59,724 nucleotides of DNA from RBG-13-51-18 sp050014095 (GTDB lineage Bacteria > Chloroflexota > Dehalococcoidia > Dehalococcoidales > RBG-16-60-22), in the NCBI GenBank assembly GCA_050014095.1, contig JBEKDZ010000007.1, forward strand, positions 1 to 59,724, in the 5' to 3' direction. Below the pieces are notes generated by a model that was not told where the DNA came from, searched no databases, and was given only the letters and a program-made list of their open reading frames with translations. The translations under genes and the position numbers were made by a program. This document shows positions 15,910-24,804 of the stretch, piece by piece (position 1 is the stretch's first letter; each line of letters begins with the position of its first letter).

Positions 15910-17019
15910 TTGACCGCAGCCATTTTATATCGAGACGAATTAAAGGAATACGATTTTGGCTCCGGGCATCCTTTCCGCGGCGATAGGTATGAGAATTTCA
16001 TCAAGTTTTTAAAATCCCATGCGTCGCTTGAAAAATACTATGATATACTTGCGGCTGAACCAGCGACTTTAACCGACCTCTTGAGAATCTGCGACTGTGA
16101 CTATATAGATTTCAACCAGGAATATTACCACGCGGCAAGTTCCGGCTGGGTCGCTTATTTCGAGGATTTCAATCATTACCACACGCTGGATAATAAACCC
16201 ATCGGTACTCCGGGAGAGCTGGAGGGGGCGGCCAGACTGATTATCGGTCAGGCGAAAATGGCTTGTGACCTGGTGCAGGCAGGCAGATATAAAAAGGCTA
16301 TTTCAATAGGCGGCGGTATGCACCATGCCCGGCGACGTTTCGGTGAAGGATTCTGCATCTATAACGATGTCGCCTTTGCCGCGCTGTATCTTATTGAAGA
16401 ATATCGTTTGGAGCGAATATTAATACTGGATACCGATGCCCATGCCGGTAATGGCACCGCGGAATATATCCAGGAAAATCCTAGAGTGCTTTTTATAGAT
16501 ATCCATCAGGACCCCCACACTATCTACCCCGGCACAGGATTCGCTTCTGATATCGGGATAAAAAACCGGGCCGGCATGATTTTCAATATACCGCTGCCGC
16601 TCAATGCCAGTGATGCTTCCTACCAGGCGGCTTTCGACCAAATTATTCTCCCGGTAGCACAAGAATATAAGCCACAAATAATCATACGCAACGGCGGCTC
16701 TGACCCCCACTTCGATGACGGGCTAACGAACCTCGGGATGACCATCGCCGGGTTCAGGATGATGGGCGAAAAAGTGCGAGAGATGGCGGAAATATGCCAG
16801 GGAAAGCTTATCGACCTGATTGCCTCGGGTTATAACAACCATGTTTTACCGAGCGCCTGGCTCTCTCTACTCAGCGGTATTGCTGATTTTCCAGCGACGG
16901 TTGAAGAGCCTGTGCCAGTTCCTCCCCAGCTTCATCAAGATACAATCCTACCGGAGACGCAAAAAGTTCTGGATGAGGTTAAAAAATATCATCATGATTA
17001 CTGGCATTGCTTTAGATAA
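15910..17019 (+). CDS. Histone deacetylase-family (AcuC/HDAC-like) metallohydrolase
   Basis: The 369-residue protein has the HDAC active site: H138-H139 in GGGMHHA, zinc ligands D176 and H178 in DTDAHAGNGT, a third ligand region in GGSDPHFDD near 270, and HQDPHTIYPGTG. Bacterial members remove acetyl groups from lysines (AcuC acting on acetyl-CoA synthetase) or from polyamines and other amides. The start codon is TTG, with AAAGGA 9 bases upstream; no ATG fits. The neighbouring AMP-forming acyl-CoA ligase makes an AcuC-like role plausible, that is, keeping the ligase lysine deacylated. This is an inference. Confidence 0.8.
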   Translation: MTAAILYRDELKEYDFGSGHPFRGDRYENFIKFLKSHASLEKYYDILAAEPATLTDLLRICDCDYIDFNQEYYHAASSGWVAYFEDFNHYHTLDNKPIGTPGELEGAARLIIGQAKMACDLVQAGRYKKAISIGGGMHHARRRFGEGFCIYNDVAFAALYLIEEYRLERILILDTDAHAGNGTAEYIQENPRVLFIDIHQDPHTIYPGTGFASDIGIKNRAGMIFNIPLPLNASDASYQAAFDQIILPVAQEYKPQIIIRNGGSDPHFDDGLTNLGMTIAGFRMMGEKVREMAEICQGKLIDLIASGYNNHVLPSAWLSLLSGIADFPATVEEPVPVPPQLHQDTILPETQKVLDEVKKYHHDYWHCFR

Positions 17020-17049
17020 GCCATTTCTACAAATATCTAAACTTTTACA

Positions 17050-17101
17050 CATGATATGCGTAATCATGCTATAATATGTTACAGCCAGAAAATGTCTGGC
17101 T
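17050..17101 (+). promoter_or_regulatory. Extended -10 promoter, inverted repeat and leader hairpin before the acyl-CoA ligase gene
   Basis: TGCTATAAT (TATAAT at 17070-17075) is an extended -10 element. The inverted repeat CATGAT-N7-ATCATG (17050-17068) lies immediately upstream and could be an operator. AGCCAGA-N5-TCTGGCT (17083-17101) forms a hairpin in the leader, or a weak terminator for the deacetylase gene. Confidence 0.45.
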
Positions 17102-17126
17102 TATTTAAACCAAGAGAGGTTATTTT

Positions 17127-18677
17127 ATGACTATCGCAGAAATGCTGGCGCGGAACGCGCGGATGTATCCCAAGGACATAGCGCTGGTGGAGCTTACACC
17201 CAGCAAAAACTTCCGCCGGGAGATAACCTGGAAGGATTTTGATGATAGGGCTAACAGGGTTGCTAATGCCCTGATTAAGCGTGGTATCCATAAAGGTGAT
17301 AAGGTCTTACACTTGATGATGAATTCCATCAATTGGCTGGAGGTATATTTCGGTATCGTGCGAACCGGCGCCTGGGTAGTGCCTTTGAACTTCCGCTTCG
17401 GGGCTAAGGAAATTAAATATTGCGCCGAAATCGCCGAAGCGAAGGCGATTATTTTTAGTGAGCAGTTTATAGAAAGAGTCCAAGCTGTACGCCATGAGCT
17501 ACCTAATATAAAACACTATATTTATGTTGGGGAGAATCCGCCGCCAAAGGTGGAGCTTTTTGAGGACGTGATAGCCGGAGGGTCTCCCCAGCCGACGGGG
17601 GTGGAGCTTTTAGATACCGACCCCTGTGGATTGTATTTCACCTCCGGCACTACCGGAGACCCCAAGCCTATTTTATTGACACATCGTAATATGGAAAGCA
17701 CGGCGATTACGGAAAACCGCCACCACTTGCAGACCCATGAGGATAACTATATTCTTCTGCCGCCGCTATACCATACCGGTGCCAAGATGCACTGGTTTGG
17801 GAATCTGATTGTCGGCGGTAAAGCGGTGATACTCACGGAGATAAAGCCGCAGTATATCATCGAGGCGGTGCACCGGGAACGGGGAACGATTGTCTGGCTG
17901 CTGGTACCGTGGCTGCACGATATTATCCAGGCGTTTGATAATGGCGAATTAAAAATTAAGGACTATGATTTGAGCTGCTGGCGCTTGATGCACGTTGGCG
18001 CACAACCGGTGCCGGTGAGCTTGATTAAACGCTGGAAGCAGTATTTCCCTGATATGCAATATGATGATAATTACGGTTTAACGGAAAGTACTGGTCCGGG
18101 CTGCCTGCACCTGGGTATGGAGAACCAGTATAAACTGGGGGCGAACGGAAAAGCAGGTTTCAATTGGGAACTGCGTATTGTGAATGATAACGATGAGGAT
18201 GTTAAGCCAGGTTCGCCGGGCGAGTTGATTGCCCGCGGCAATGGTGTGATGAAGGAATACTATAAAAACCCGCAACTGACCGCGCAGACCTTGAAAAACG
18301 GCTGGCTGCATACCGGCGACGTTGCCAGGACGGATGAAGATGGTTTTATCTACGTCATCGACCGCAAGAAGGATGTAATTATCACCGGGGGCGAGAATAT
18401 TTATCCGGTGGAAATAGAGAGCGTGATTCATCAATATACCGGGGTAAAAGATGTAGCCGTAATCAGGATGCCTGATGAGAGGCTGGGGGAGATAGCCGCG
18501 GCTGTGATAGAAGCCCAACCCGATGTCACCTTATCAGAAGAAGAAATCCTGGAACACTGTAAGAAAAACCTGCCGAACTATCAGCGTCCCCGCAAAATAA
18601 TATTCAATAAGGTGCCCCGCAACCCGACCGGCAAACTGGAGAAGACAAAGCTGCGGCAGAAATACTCCGGCGAGTAG
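17127..18677 (+). CDS. AMP-forming acyl-CoA synthetase/ligase
   Basis: The 516-residue ANL-superfamily enzyme shows the P-loop YFTSGTTGDPKP near 170, DNYGLTESTGPG near 315, the hinge region GDVARTDEDGFIYVIDRKKD near 395-415, ITGGENIYPVEIE, and the catalytic lysine in NPTGKLEKTKL near 507. It activates a carboxylic acid with ATP to an acyl-adenylate and then to the CoA thioester; the acid is unknown. The length and motifs are typical of medium-chain, aromatic or crotonobetaine-type ligases. AGAGGT stands 10 bases before the ATG. Downstream lie two CaiB-type CoA-transferases, so the region can activate an acid in two different ways. Confidence 0.85.
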   Translation: MTIAEMLARNARMYPKDIALVELTPSKNFRREITWKDFDDRANRVANALIKRGIHKGDKVLHLMMNSINWLEVYFGIVRTGAWVVPLNFRFGAKEIKYCAEIAEAKAIIFSEQFIERVQAVRHELPNIKHYIYVGENPPPKVELFEDVIAGGSPQPTGVELLDTDPCGLYFTSGTTGDPKPILLTHRNMESTAITENRHHLQTHEDNYILLPPLYHTGAKMHWFGNLIVGGKAVILTEIKPQYIIEAVHRERGTIVWLLVPWLHDIIQAFDNGELKIKDYDLSCWRLMHVGAQPVPVSLIKRWKQYFPDMQYDDNYGLTESTGPGCLHLGMENQYKLGANGKAGFNWELRIVNDNDEDVKPGSPGELIARGNGVMKEYYKNPQLTAQTLKNGWLHTGDVARTDEDGFIYVIDRKKDVIITGGENIYPVEIESVIHQYTGVKDVAVIRMPDERLGEIAAAVIEAQPDVTLSEEEILEHCKKNLPNYQRPRKIIFNKVPRNPTGKLEKTKLRQKYSGE

Positions 18678-18808
18678 TCCAGCGGGTTTTGTGGGGTAAC
18701 AATGGTGGATTAGAGGCAAGCCAGACCGTTTAGAGCAAGGTTGCTCATATTTTCGCTTCGGTCGGTGCAGGGATTGCCTTCACTAAAAATAAGCGAATTT
18801 GCTCAAGT

Positions 18809-18841
18809 GCCGGACTTTCCCACTTTTACAGATAGTCCGGC
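18809..18841 (+). terminator. Hairpin between the ligase gene and the CoA-transferase genes
   Basis: GCCGGACT (18809-18816) and AGTCCGGC (18834-18841) are a perfect 8-bp inverted repeat around a 17-base loop, followed by AATATTATATAATT. There is no T run, so it is a weak terminator candidate. The rest of the 18678-18881 gap shows only the short palindrome GAGCAAGGTTGCTC (18732-18745). Confidence 0.4.
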
Positions 18842-18881
18842 AATATTATATAATTAGACTATCAATCGTAAGGGGCAGATA

Positions 18882-18974
18882 GTGGCAAATCTTGATCCCC
18901 TGGAACACGTCCGGAAAGAATTCCCCCAGAAATTCGCCACAGAGGAAGATATTTTTAGCCATATCCACCAATGA
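18882..18974 (+). pseudogene. 30-codon N-terminal remnant of an acetyl-CoA hydrolase/CoA-transferase-like gene
   Basis: GTG at 18882, with AAGGGG 8 bases upstream, opens a 30-codon frame translating to VANLDPLEHVRKEFP and then QKFATEEDIFSHIHQ-stop. The part EEDIFSHIH resembles the beginning of class I acetyl-CoA hydrolase/4-hydroxybutyrate CoA-transferase proteins, which often run EE(E/D)IFSRIHxGxxIFIG. The frame ends at a TGA 8 bases before the ATG of the next gene. It may be the stump of a CoA-transferase gene replaced by the present one, or may act as a translated leader. The family match is from memory of the motif. Confidence 0.35.
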
Positions 18975-18981
18975 AAGACCA

Positions 18982-20250
18982 ATGGTAGGAAAAAAAGAGA
19001 CGAAATCAGCATTACTGCCCATCCGCGTTCTTGACCTGACTGAAGGCGGGTGTATGCTCGGCGGCAAACTATTTGCCGACGCCGGAGGCGATGTGATTCA
19101 AATCGAACCACCCGGCGGCAGCGCTTCCCGCATACCACCGTACTACAAGAATATCCAGGACCCGGAAAAAAGCCTTTTCTGGTTCGTCTATAACACCAAC
19201 AAAAGAGGCATCACCCTTAACCTCCAGAAACCGGAAGGCAGGGAGCTATTAAAAAAATTAGCCGCCAAGGCTGATATTATCCTGGAATCATCGGTCGCCG
19301 GATACATGGATAGCATTAAATTAGGCTATTCTGATATATGTAAAATCAAACCCGATATTATTTACGCCTCAATCAGTCCCTTCGGCCAAACCGGTCCCAA
19401 ATCGCATTTCCTGGCCAGCGACCTTACTTCCGTGGCGAGCAGCGGGTTCCTGAATGCCTGCGGCGATCCTGACCGCGCCCCCGTTTGGATTGGCTTCCCG
19501 CAGAGCGGTCAATACGCGGGCGCCGAAGCCGCCATCGGTGCCATGACCGCTTACTGGCACCGACTGAATACCGGTGAAGGCCAGTTCGTGGACGTCTCGA
19601 TGCAGGAATCCAATATGTCCGCTAACATGAACACTCTGCAAATGTGGGATGTCAACAAGGTGGAGTTTAACCGCGTCGGCGCCGTTTCCTATGTCGCCGC
19701 TACCAACGTAAAACAGCCGATTTATTTTAAGTGCCAAGACGGCTTTGTAATGATTCTCGCCTTGGGCGGCAATCCTCCTTATGTCCCCTCTTCTACCAAG
19801 CTGGTGCAGTGGATGGAAGAAGAAGGCATGGCACCGGATTGGCTGAAAAATCTAAACTGGGAGGTGGACTATAATGCCGCTGTTCTTAAGCAGGAGCTGG
19901 CGGATAAGGTAGGCAAGGCGATTGAAGCGTTTACCCTCACCAAGACTAAAACCCAGCTATATAACGAAGGAGCTTTTGAAAGACAAATCCTGATAGCCGG
20001 TGTTTCTAATACCAAAGACATTACTGAAGATATACAGCTGAAGTCCCGCAATTTCTGGACGACAATCACCCACCCTGAACTGGGCGCCGATGTTCCTTAT
20101 TGTGGCCCGTTCGCACCGTTCAGCGAATCCCCTATTGAGTTTAAACGGCGGGCTCCGCTGATAGGAGAACACAATCAAGAAATATACATCGGCGAACTGG
20201 GTTTAACAAAAGCCGACCTTACAACGCTTAAAGATAAAGGCGTAATTTAG
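18982..20250 (+). CDS. CaiB/BaiF (family III) CoA-transferase, first of a pair
   Basis: The 422-residue protein has the class III CoA-transferase fold: an N-terminal Rossmann part (IRVLDLTEGG, GADAGGDVIQIEPPGG-like region), NKRGITLNLQKPEGRELL, and GEGQFVDVSMQES with the expected catalytic Asp. These enzymes move CoA between acyl-CoA and a free acid through an aspartyl-CoA anhydride. I start at the ATG at 18982; the frame is open further up to 18892, but that part is antisense-like and overlaps the remnant described above. With the next gene, 16 bases downstream, it forms a pair that recalls the BbsE/BbsF heterodimer of benzylsuccinate degradation. The acid is unknown. Confidence 0.8.
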   Translation: MVGKKETKSALLPIRVLDLTEGGCMLGGKLFADAGGDVIQIEPPGGSASRIPPYYKNIQDPEKSLFWFVYNTNKRGITLNLQKPEGRELLKKLAAKADIILESSVAGYMDSIKLGYSDICKIKPDIIYASISPFGQTGPKSHFLASDLTSVASSGFLNACGDPDRAPVWIGFPQSGQYAGAEAAIGAMTAYWHRLNTGEGQFVDVSMQESNMSANMNTLQMWDVNKVEFNRVGAVSYVAATNVKQPIYFKCQDGFVMILALGGNPPYVPSSTKLVQWMEEEGMAPDWLKNLNWEVDYNAAVLKQELADKVGKAIEAFTLTKTKTQLYNEGAFERQILIAGVSNTKDITEDIQLKSRNFWTTITHPELGADVPYCGPFAPFSESPIEFKRRAPLIGEHNQEIYIGELGLTKADLTTLKDKGVI

Positions 20251-20266
20251 CGCGAGGGATAAAACG

Positions 20267-21517
20267 ATGAGCAACCAGCCTTTTGAAGGAATAAAAATCG
20301 CGGAATTTGCCTGGGTGGTGGTGGGGCCATCAACCTCACGCTATTTAGCCGATAGCGGCGCTACAGTCGTTAAAATTGAGTCCCACAAGCGTATGGATAC
20401 TAACCGCATTAATGGGCCTTTCGTTAATGGTATCCCCACCCCCGACGGTAGCATGTTTTTCGGGAAACATAACCCTAATAAATACTCCGTCAGCATCGAT
20501 TTGCGGCACCCCAAAGGTAAAGAAATTGCCTGGAGGCTGATTAAGTGGGCGGATATCGTCACCGAGGCCTTTTCGCCGGGGACAATGGAAAAACTGGGGT
20601 TCGGCTATGAAGACGTTAAAAAAGTTAGGCCCGATATTATTTACTTTAGCTCCAGTATGCAGGGCCGGGGCGGACCCCATTCCAGTTACGCCGGCTACGG
20701 GCAGAACGCCGTGAACTTTTGCGGCTTGACCGAGATAACCGGCTGGCCGGATAGACTGCCCTCACCGCCATATGGCGCCTGCAGCGACTATATTAGCTGT
20801 CGTTTTTCCGCTTTTGCCTTACTATCGGCACTGGCTTATCGCCGCCGGACTGGCAAGGGCCAATATATCGACCAGTCTCAATTCGAATCGACCATCCAGT
20901 TTATGGCCGTCCCGATTATGGATTACCAGGTTAACGGGAAAATTATGAACAGAAACGGCAACCGGCTCCCCACCGCAGCGCCGCACGGCGTCTTCCCCAG
21001 CCAGGGCGATGACCGCTGGGTAGCTATTAGCGTCATGGACGAAACCCAGTGGCACCAGTTCTGCCGGGTTATCGGCAATCCCGCTCTAGCGACCGAACAA
21101 AAATACGCCACTTTAGCCCAGCGGAAAAAGAACGAAGACGAACTGGAAAAACTGGTTGCCGGTTGGACTGTACGCCATACCGCCGCAGAGGTGGAACAGC
21201 TACTACAGTCTGCGGGTATACCGGCCAATTGCGTCGAGAAGCCTTCGGATATCTATCAGGACCCGCAGATTGAACACCGACACTATTTCACCCCGCTGCA
21301 GCATCCATTTATGGGCCAACAAAAGTACGAAGCCCAGGAGTGCTTTTTGCTTTCCAAGACCCCGCGCCTGTTGGACCGGCCTTCGCCCTGCCTCGGCGAG
21401 CATAATGAATATGTTTTCAAAGAATTTTTAAAGATGACCGATGATGAAATTGCCGATTGTATTGTCGCCGGCGCTATTACCACCGAATTCACGGAAAAAA
21501 TGACCAGCTCATTTTAA
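20267..21517 (+). CDS. CaiB/BaiF (family III) CoA-transferase, second of a pair
   Basis: The 416-residue protein starts with FEGIKIAEFAWVVVGP and LADSGATVVKIES. It contains NKYSVSIDLRHPKGKEIA, and its catalytic Asp is in GKGQYIDQSQFES. The C-terminal region (LGEHNEYVFKEFLKMTDDEIADC) is standard. GAGGGA precedes the ATG by 8 bases. It is clearly paralogous to, but diverged from, the protein encoded 16 bases upstream. Both keep the catalytic Asp, so both could be active, alone or as a heterodimer. The gene is convergent with modC at 21565; no good terminator is visible in the 47 bases between them. Confidence 0.85.
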   Translation: MSNQPFEGIKIAEFAWVVVGPSTSRYLADSGATVVKIESHKRMDTNRINGPFVNGIPTPDGSMFFGKHNPNKYSVSIDLRHPKGKEIAWRLIKWADIVTEAFSPGTMEKLGFGYEDVKKVRPDIIYFSSSMQGRGGPHSSYAGYGQNAVNFCGLTEITGWPDRLPSPPYGACSDYISCRFSAFALLSALAYRRRTGKGQYIDQSQFESTIQFMAVPIMDYQVNGKIMNRNGNRLPTAAPHGVFPSQGDDRWVAISVMDETQWHQFCRVIGNPALATEQKYATLAQRKKNEDELEKLVAGWTVRHTAAEVEQLLQSAGIPANCVEKPSDIYQDPQIEHRHYFTPLQHPFMGQQKYEAQECFLLSKTPRLLDRPSPCLGEHNEYVFKEFLKMTDDEIADCIVAGAITTEFTEKMTSSF

Positions 21518-21564
21518 ATCAAGCGCGGGGTAAGTGCTAATATTCTAGTGCCTTTTGGAAAAAT

Positions 21565-22644
21565 CTAGTTCGTAATCACGACCACGTGCTCCGGTGGCAA
21601 ATATAAGTAGTTTGACTGACCTTCTTTAATAACACATGAATCCAGTTGGGATAATATCACCATAATATAATGCCGGGTCACCCCGACAGTATTAACATGG
21701 AAAAAGCAATTAGTGGATGCAACCCCTTCGGACATTCTATCAACCGTGCTTAAAAACGTGTTTTCACCTGGTCGTTCACTTAACCGAACATATTCCGGTC
21801 GGATACCTATAGTGACACGCTGATTGGTCGTCAGACTCAAATTTTTCGGAATCATCGCCCGGAGATGGCCGCCCAGTTCAGGAACTTCAATTAAGGTGGT
21901 TGCCCCTTGAATTTCAATAATCGAACCTTCCATTAAGTTTTTAAATCCCACCAGCCTGGCGACGGTATGATTCGATGGGCTGGTAATTACTTTCTCCTTA
22001 TCGTCATGCTGGACAATACGTCCTGACTCAAATACGGCGATTTTCGAACTGAACTTATAACCCTCGGTCAGATCATGCGTGACAAATAACATATTGCCGC
22101 GATAAAAACGGTGCAATGTCTGTAGTTCAAGCTGCAAACGCTCTTTCACCAGAGAATCCAGGGCGGAAAAGGGCTCGTCCAACAATAAAACTTCAGGTTC
22201 CGGAGCTAGGGCTCGGGCTACGGCTACTCGTTGCTGCTGTCCAGCCGATAGCTGCCGGGGATATCTATCTCCCAGACGCTGGATATTCATTTTCTCCAAC
22301 AATTCGGCAACTCTGTCCTTGATTTCCTTCGCCGCGAGATGACGAATACCGTAGCCGATATTCTGACTCACCGTAAGGTGAGGGAACAAGGCATAGTTCT
22401 GGAAGACGAAGCCTACCTTGCGCTGTCGGGCCGGCAGATTAATCCCCTTAGCTGTATCTAGCAGCACCTTACCATTAAGATTGACGTATCCCTCGTCCGG
22501 GCGTACCAGCCCGGAAATGCACTGCAACGTCATCGTCTTGCCAGAGCCAGAGGGCCCCAGGATAGCCAGGATTTCCTGATTTACAGAAAAAGCCACATCT
22601 AGGGTAAATCCCGGCAGTTTCCTTTTTGCCCGGACTTCCAGCAT
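21565..22644 (-). CDS. modC: Molybdate/tungstate ABC transporter, ATP-binding protein
   Basis: The 359-residue ATPase has Walker A GPSGSGKTMT near residue 32, the signature SAGQQQR near 132, Walker B LLLDEPFSALD near 153, and a switch His in FVTHD. The C-terminal 120 residues form a TOBE-type regulatory domain, as in ModC. It powers the import of molybdate or tungstate through ModB. It is the last gene of modABC and follows modB by 65 bases. The transporter supplies the metal for the molybdoenzyme complex at 3-8 kb. Molybdate and tungstate selectivity cannot be read from this subunit. Confidence 0.85.
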   Translation of the reverse strand: MLEVRAKRKLPGFTLDVAFSVNQEILAILGPSGSGKTMTLQCISGLVRPDEGYVNLNGKVLLDTAKGINLPARQRKVGFVFQNYALFPHLTVSQNIGYGIRHLAAKEIKDRVAELLEKMNIQRLGDRYPRQLSAGQQQRVAVARALAPEPEVLLLDEPFSALDSLVKERLQLELQTLHRFYRGNMLFVTHDLTEGYKFSSKIAVFESGRIVQHDDKEKVITSPSNHTVARLVGFKNLMEGSIIEIQGATTLIEVPELGGHLRAMIPKNLSLTTNQRVTIGIRPEYVRLSERPGENTFLSTVDRMSEGVASTNCFFHVNTVGVTRHYIMVILSQLDSCVIKEGQSNYLYLPPEHVVVITN

Positions 22645-22709
22645 CAGCCTGCCTCCGAGCAGGAGACAAACCTGCGCATCTCTATCGTGAAAATTGCAGT
22701 GCTCATGTG

Positions 22710-23411
22710 CTATTCCACGCTCTCTCGATTCACCATCATCGCCCTGGCTTTATAAGCCTTGCCTTTCCAGTAAGCGATTGCCGCTAACGCGCCAAAGGCG
22801 ATTACCAGCACTATCCCCACCAGAATCAAGGCTTCGTTCATGTCCCCGGCCTGAATGGAAAAATAGATGGCCACGGGAATAGTGGCGGTTCTGCCCGGAA
22901 TGTTGCCTGCCAGCATTAAGGTCGCCCCGAACTCTCCCAGGCAGCGAGCCAGAGATAAAGCGGTCGCCGCGGCTACTCCCGGCCAGGCAAGCGGCAGCGT
23001 AACCGACCAGAAAACACGCCATTCGGAGGCTCCTAGTGTGCGGGCAGCATCTTCAACATGGGTATCTACCTGTTCGAACGCCCCACGGGCAGTCATATAC
23101 ATGAGTGGAAAGGACATCGTCACGGCGGAAATTACCGTCGCCGGCCACGAAAAAACGATAGTGGTATTAAAAAGAGCCAGAAATTCGCCGATGGGACCGT
23201 TTTTGCCAAAGATTAATAATAGCCCCAATCCTACTACGGTTGGCGGCAACACCAGCGGTAAAATAAATAAACCATCAATCAGGCCTTTAAGTTTCCCCGA
23301 ATAGTGCGCCATCCAGCGAGCAGCGGCAATCCCCAGAAAAAAGGTGATTGCCGTCGCTACGATTACCGTTTTTAAGGAAATCCATAATGGCGCCAGATAC
23401 GTTTCTGTCAT
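22710..23411 (-). CDS. modB: Molybdate/tungstate ABC transporter, permease
   Basis: The 233-residue membrane protein has five to six helices and the binding-protein-dependent transport signature EAARTLGASEWRVFWSVTLPLAWPGV-type loop near residues 120-145 (here AARTLGASEWRVFWSVTLPL). It also has ARCLGEFGATLMLAGNIPGRT, the ModB pattern. The homodimer forms the channel for molybdate. It starts 32 bases after modA ends and is co-transcribed with modA and modC. Confidence 0.88.
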   Translation of the reverse strand: MTETYLAPLWISLKTVIVATAITFFLGIAAARWMAHYSGKLKGLIDGLFILPLVLPPTVVGLGLLLIFGKNGPIGEFLALFNTTIVFSWPATVISAVTMSFPLMYMTARGAFEQVDTHVEDAARTLGASEWRVFWSVTLPLAWPGVAAATALSLARCLGEFGATLMLAGNIPGRTATIPVAIYFSIQAGDMNEALILVGIVLVIAFGALAAIAYWKGKAYKARAMMVNRESVE

Positions 23412-23443
23412 ACGGCTTGCCTCATGGTTTTCTGGAAAGAGCG

Positions 23444-24235
23444 CTACTTGTTGACCATTGTAAAACCATATTTTTCAAAAATTGTTTTAGCCTTATCACT
23501 GAACAGGAAAGCGATATAGGCTTTAGCCGCATCGACATTTTTGCTTGCCTTGATGATGGCTATCGGATAAATGATTTTAGCATTAACATCCGCCGGAACG
23601 CTAGCTACTACTTTGACCTTAGTTGAGATTAAGGCATCGGTTGAATACACCAGACCAGCTTGTACGTTACCTGTTTCCACATAAGTCAATACCTGGCGGA
23701 CATCACTGCCGAGGACTTCTTTAGGCCCCACCTTGGCTGTAATGCCGAGTTCATCAAACGCCTGTTGGGCATAGGTTCCCGCCGGAGATGATTTCGGGTC
23801 GCAAATAGCTATCTGTTTCACTTTATCGGCGGCGAGGTCGTTCAGACTGGTGATGCCGAGGGTGCTATCTATCGGGACAATCAGCACCAGTGTATTATTC
23901 ACCAGATTCTGCCGGGTGTCATTTAATATCAGTTCTTCCTTTTGCAGGTTATCCATCTGTTTGGCGGCTGCCGAAAGAAAAACGTCAACCGGGGCGCCCT
24001 GCTCAATTTGCTGCTGTAGTGTTCCAGACGAGGCGAAATTAGGGGTGATGGTGACATCAGGATTCTCTTGAGTGTAGAGAGTATTGATTTCTTTTAAAAC
24101 ATCGGTTAGGCTGGCTGCTGCGGAAACGTTCAACTCCACAGGGACTGGCGCCGAACAGCCGGATATGGTTAGAATCGCTAGCAACAAACCGACCAAACCA
24201 ATCGTTATTAGGTTATTCTTTTTAAAAAAATGCAT
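23444..24235 (-). CDS. modA: Molybdate/tungstate-binding lipoprotein
   Basis: The 263-residue protein carries a lipoprotein signal with the lipobox LTISGC (Cys at about 27). The mature part begins with VELNVSAAASLTDVLKEI and contains ITPNFASSGTLQQQIEQGAPVDVFLSAA, described as two segments near residues 63-90. The anion-binding residues expected in ModA (the Ser of AAASL, the Ser of ASSGTL) are present. It captures molybdate or tungstate outside the membrane. GAAGGGA lies 12 bases upstream of the ATG. It is preceded by a leader of about 320 nt with an internal terminator, which points to RNA-level control. Confidence 0.88.
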   Translation of the reverse strand: MHFFKKNNLITIGLVGLLLAILTISGCSAPVPVELNVSAAASLTDVLKEINTLYTQENPDVTITPNFASSGTLQQQIEQGAPVDVFLSAAAKQMDNLQKEELILNDTRQNLVNNTLVLIVPIDSTLGITSLNDLAADKVKQIAICDPKSSPAGTYAQQAFDELGITAKVGPKEVLGSDVRQVLTYVETGNVQAGLVYSTDALISTKVKVVASVPADVNAKIIYPIAIIKASKNVDAAKAYIAFLFSDKAKTIFEKYGFTMVNK

Positions 24236-24575
24236 TTAGGCAACATCCCTTCGTTGGTTTTATTTGCCGTTCACTAAAGCCTGTTTTTATCTATTCATCT
24301 TTTACTACCTCCTCTTCCGGGCAAGCCTATACTTTAATAGCAGCCACCCTTTGGAAAAGGAGGTATAAAAAAATAGCGTTCCCTTTTTGCTAGGTACGCT
24401 ATCATTGACCAACCTGATTTCATTTTTTCTCCTTTTCCACCCGGGAAACAGCGCCGTTTCCAGCGATGCCGTTGACCCTTTTTTAGAAGGATACCGGCTG
24501 TTTATCATATCCTTCCGTGGAAGGATTTAGGTAAAACAGCTCCGGAGAAACTGGCATATATTAGCATGTAAATTA
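24236..24575 (-). promoter_or_regulatory. Structured leader of modABC (candidate riboswitch/attenuator)
   Basis: On the minus strand a promoter TTGACA-N18-TAATAT lies near 24585-24556. It is followed by a hairpin ATCCTTCC/GGAAGGAT, then the terminator at 24402-24367. Near 24364-24305 comes a long stem TACCTCCTTTTCC with GGAAGAGGAGGTA (13 bp, one G-U) enclosing a further branched stem. The 3' arm contains a perfect Shine-Dalgarno GAGGAGG ahead of the minigene ATG-AAT-AGA-TAA. This organisation fits an attenuator or a molybdenum/tungsten cofactor riboswitch, but I could not match the Moco RNA consensus with certainty. Confidence 0.45.
24367..24402 (-). terminator. Intrinsic terminator inside the modABC leader
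   Basis: On the minus strand ATAGCGT and ACGCTAT pair around a loop of about 16 bases and run straight into TTTTTTT. It lies between the predicted promoter and modA, so it can only act on the leader transcript. Confidence 0.65.
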
Positions 24576-24804
24576 TATCGTTGTCAATATTACGCTTGGT
24601 CATTAGATATCCGTGAATAAAACATGAGCGGCTCTGGTGCAGTTACACTGGCGGTAAAGCTATAAGATAATATATAATATCAAAAATACGGCTAAAACGA
24701 ATGAAACTTTTTGTAAGACATTGTACCGCAAAGTCCGATTGATTAGGCACATTTTTCCCATTAAAAGATATTCGAAGTTCTACTATATTCGGAGAGACAG
24801 CTAA

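Noticed and set aside
18892..18981. N-terminal extension of the CoA-transferase from 18892
   Set aside because: The 30 extra residues have no family similarity and overlap the better-supported frame that starts with GTG at 18882.
24236..24575. Definite annotation as a Moco riboswitch
   Set aside because: The stems fit a structured leader, but I could not align the conserved Moco RNA core from memory; a covariance search is needed.
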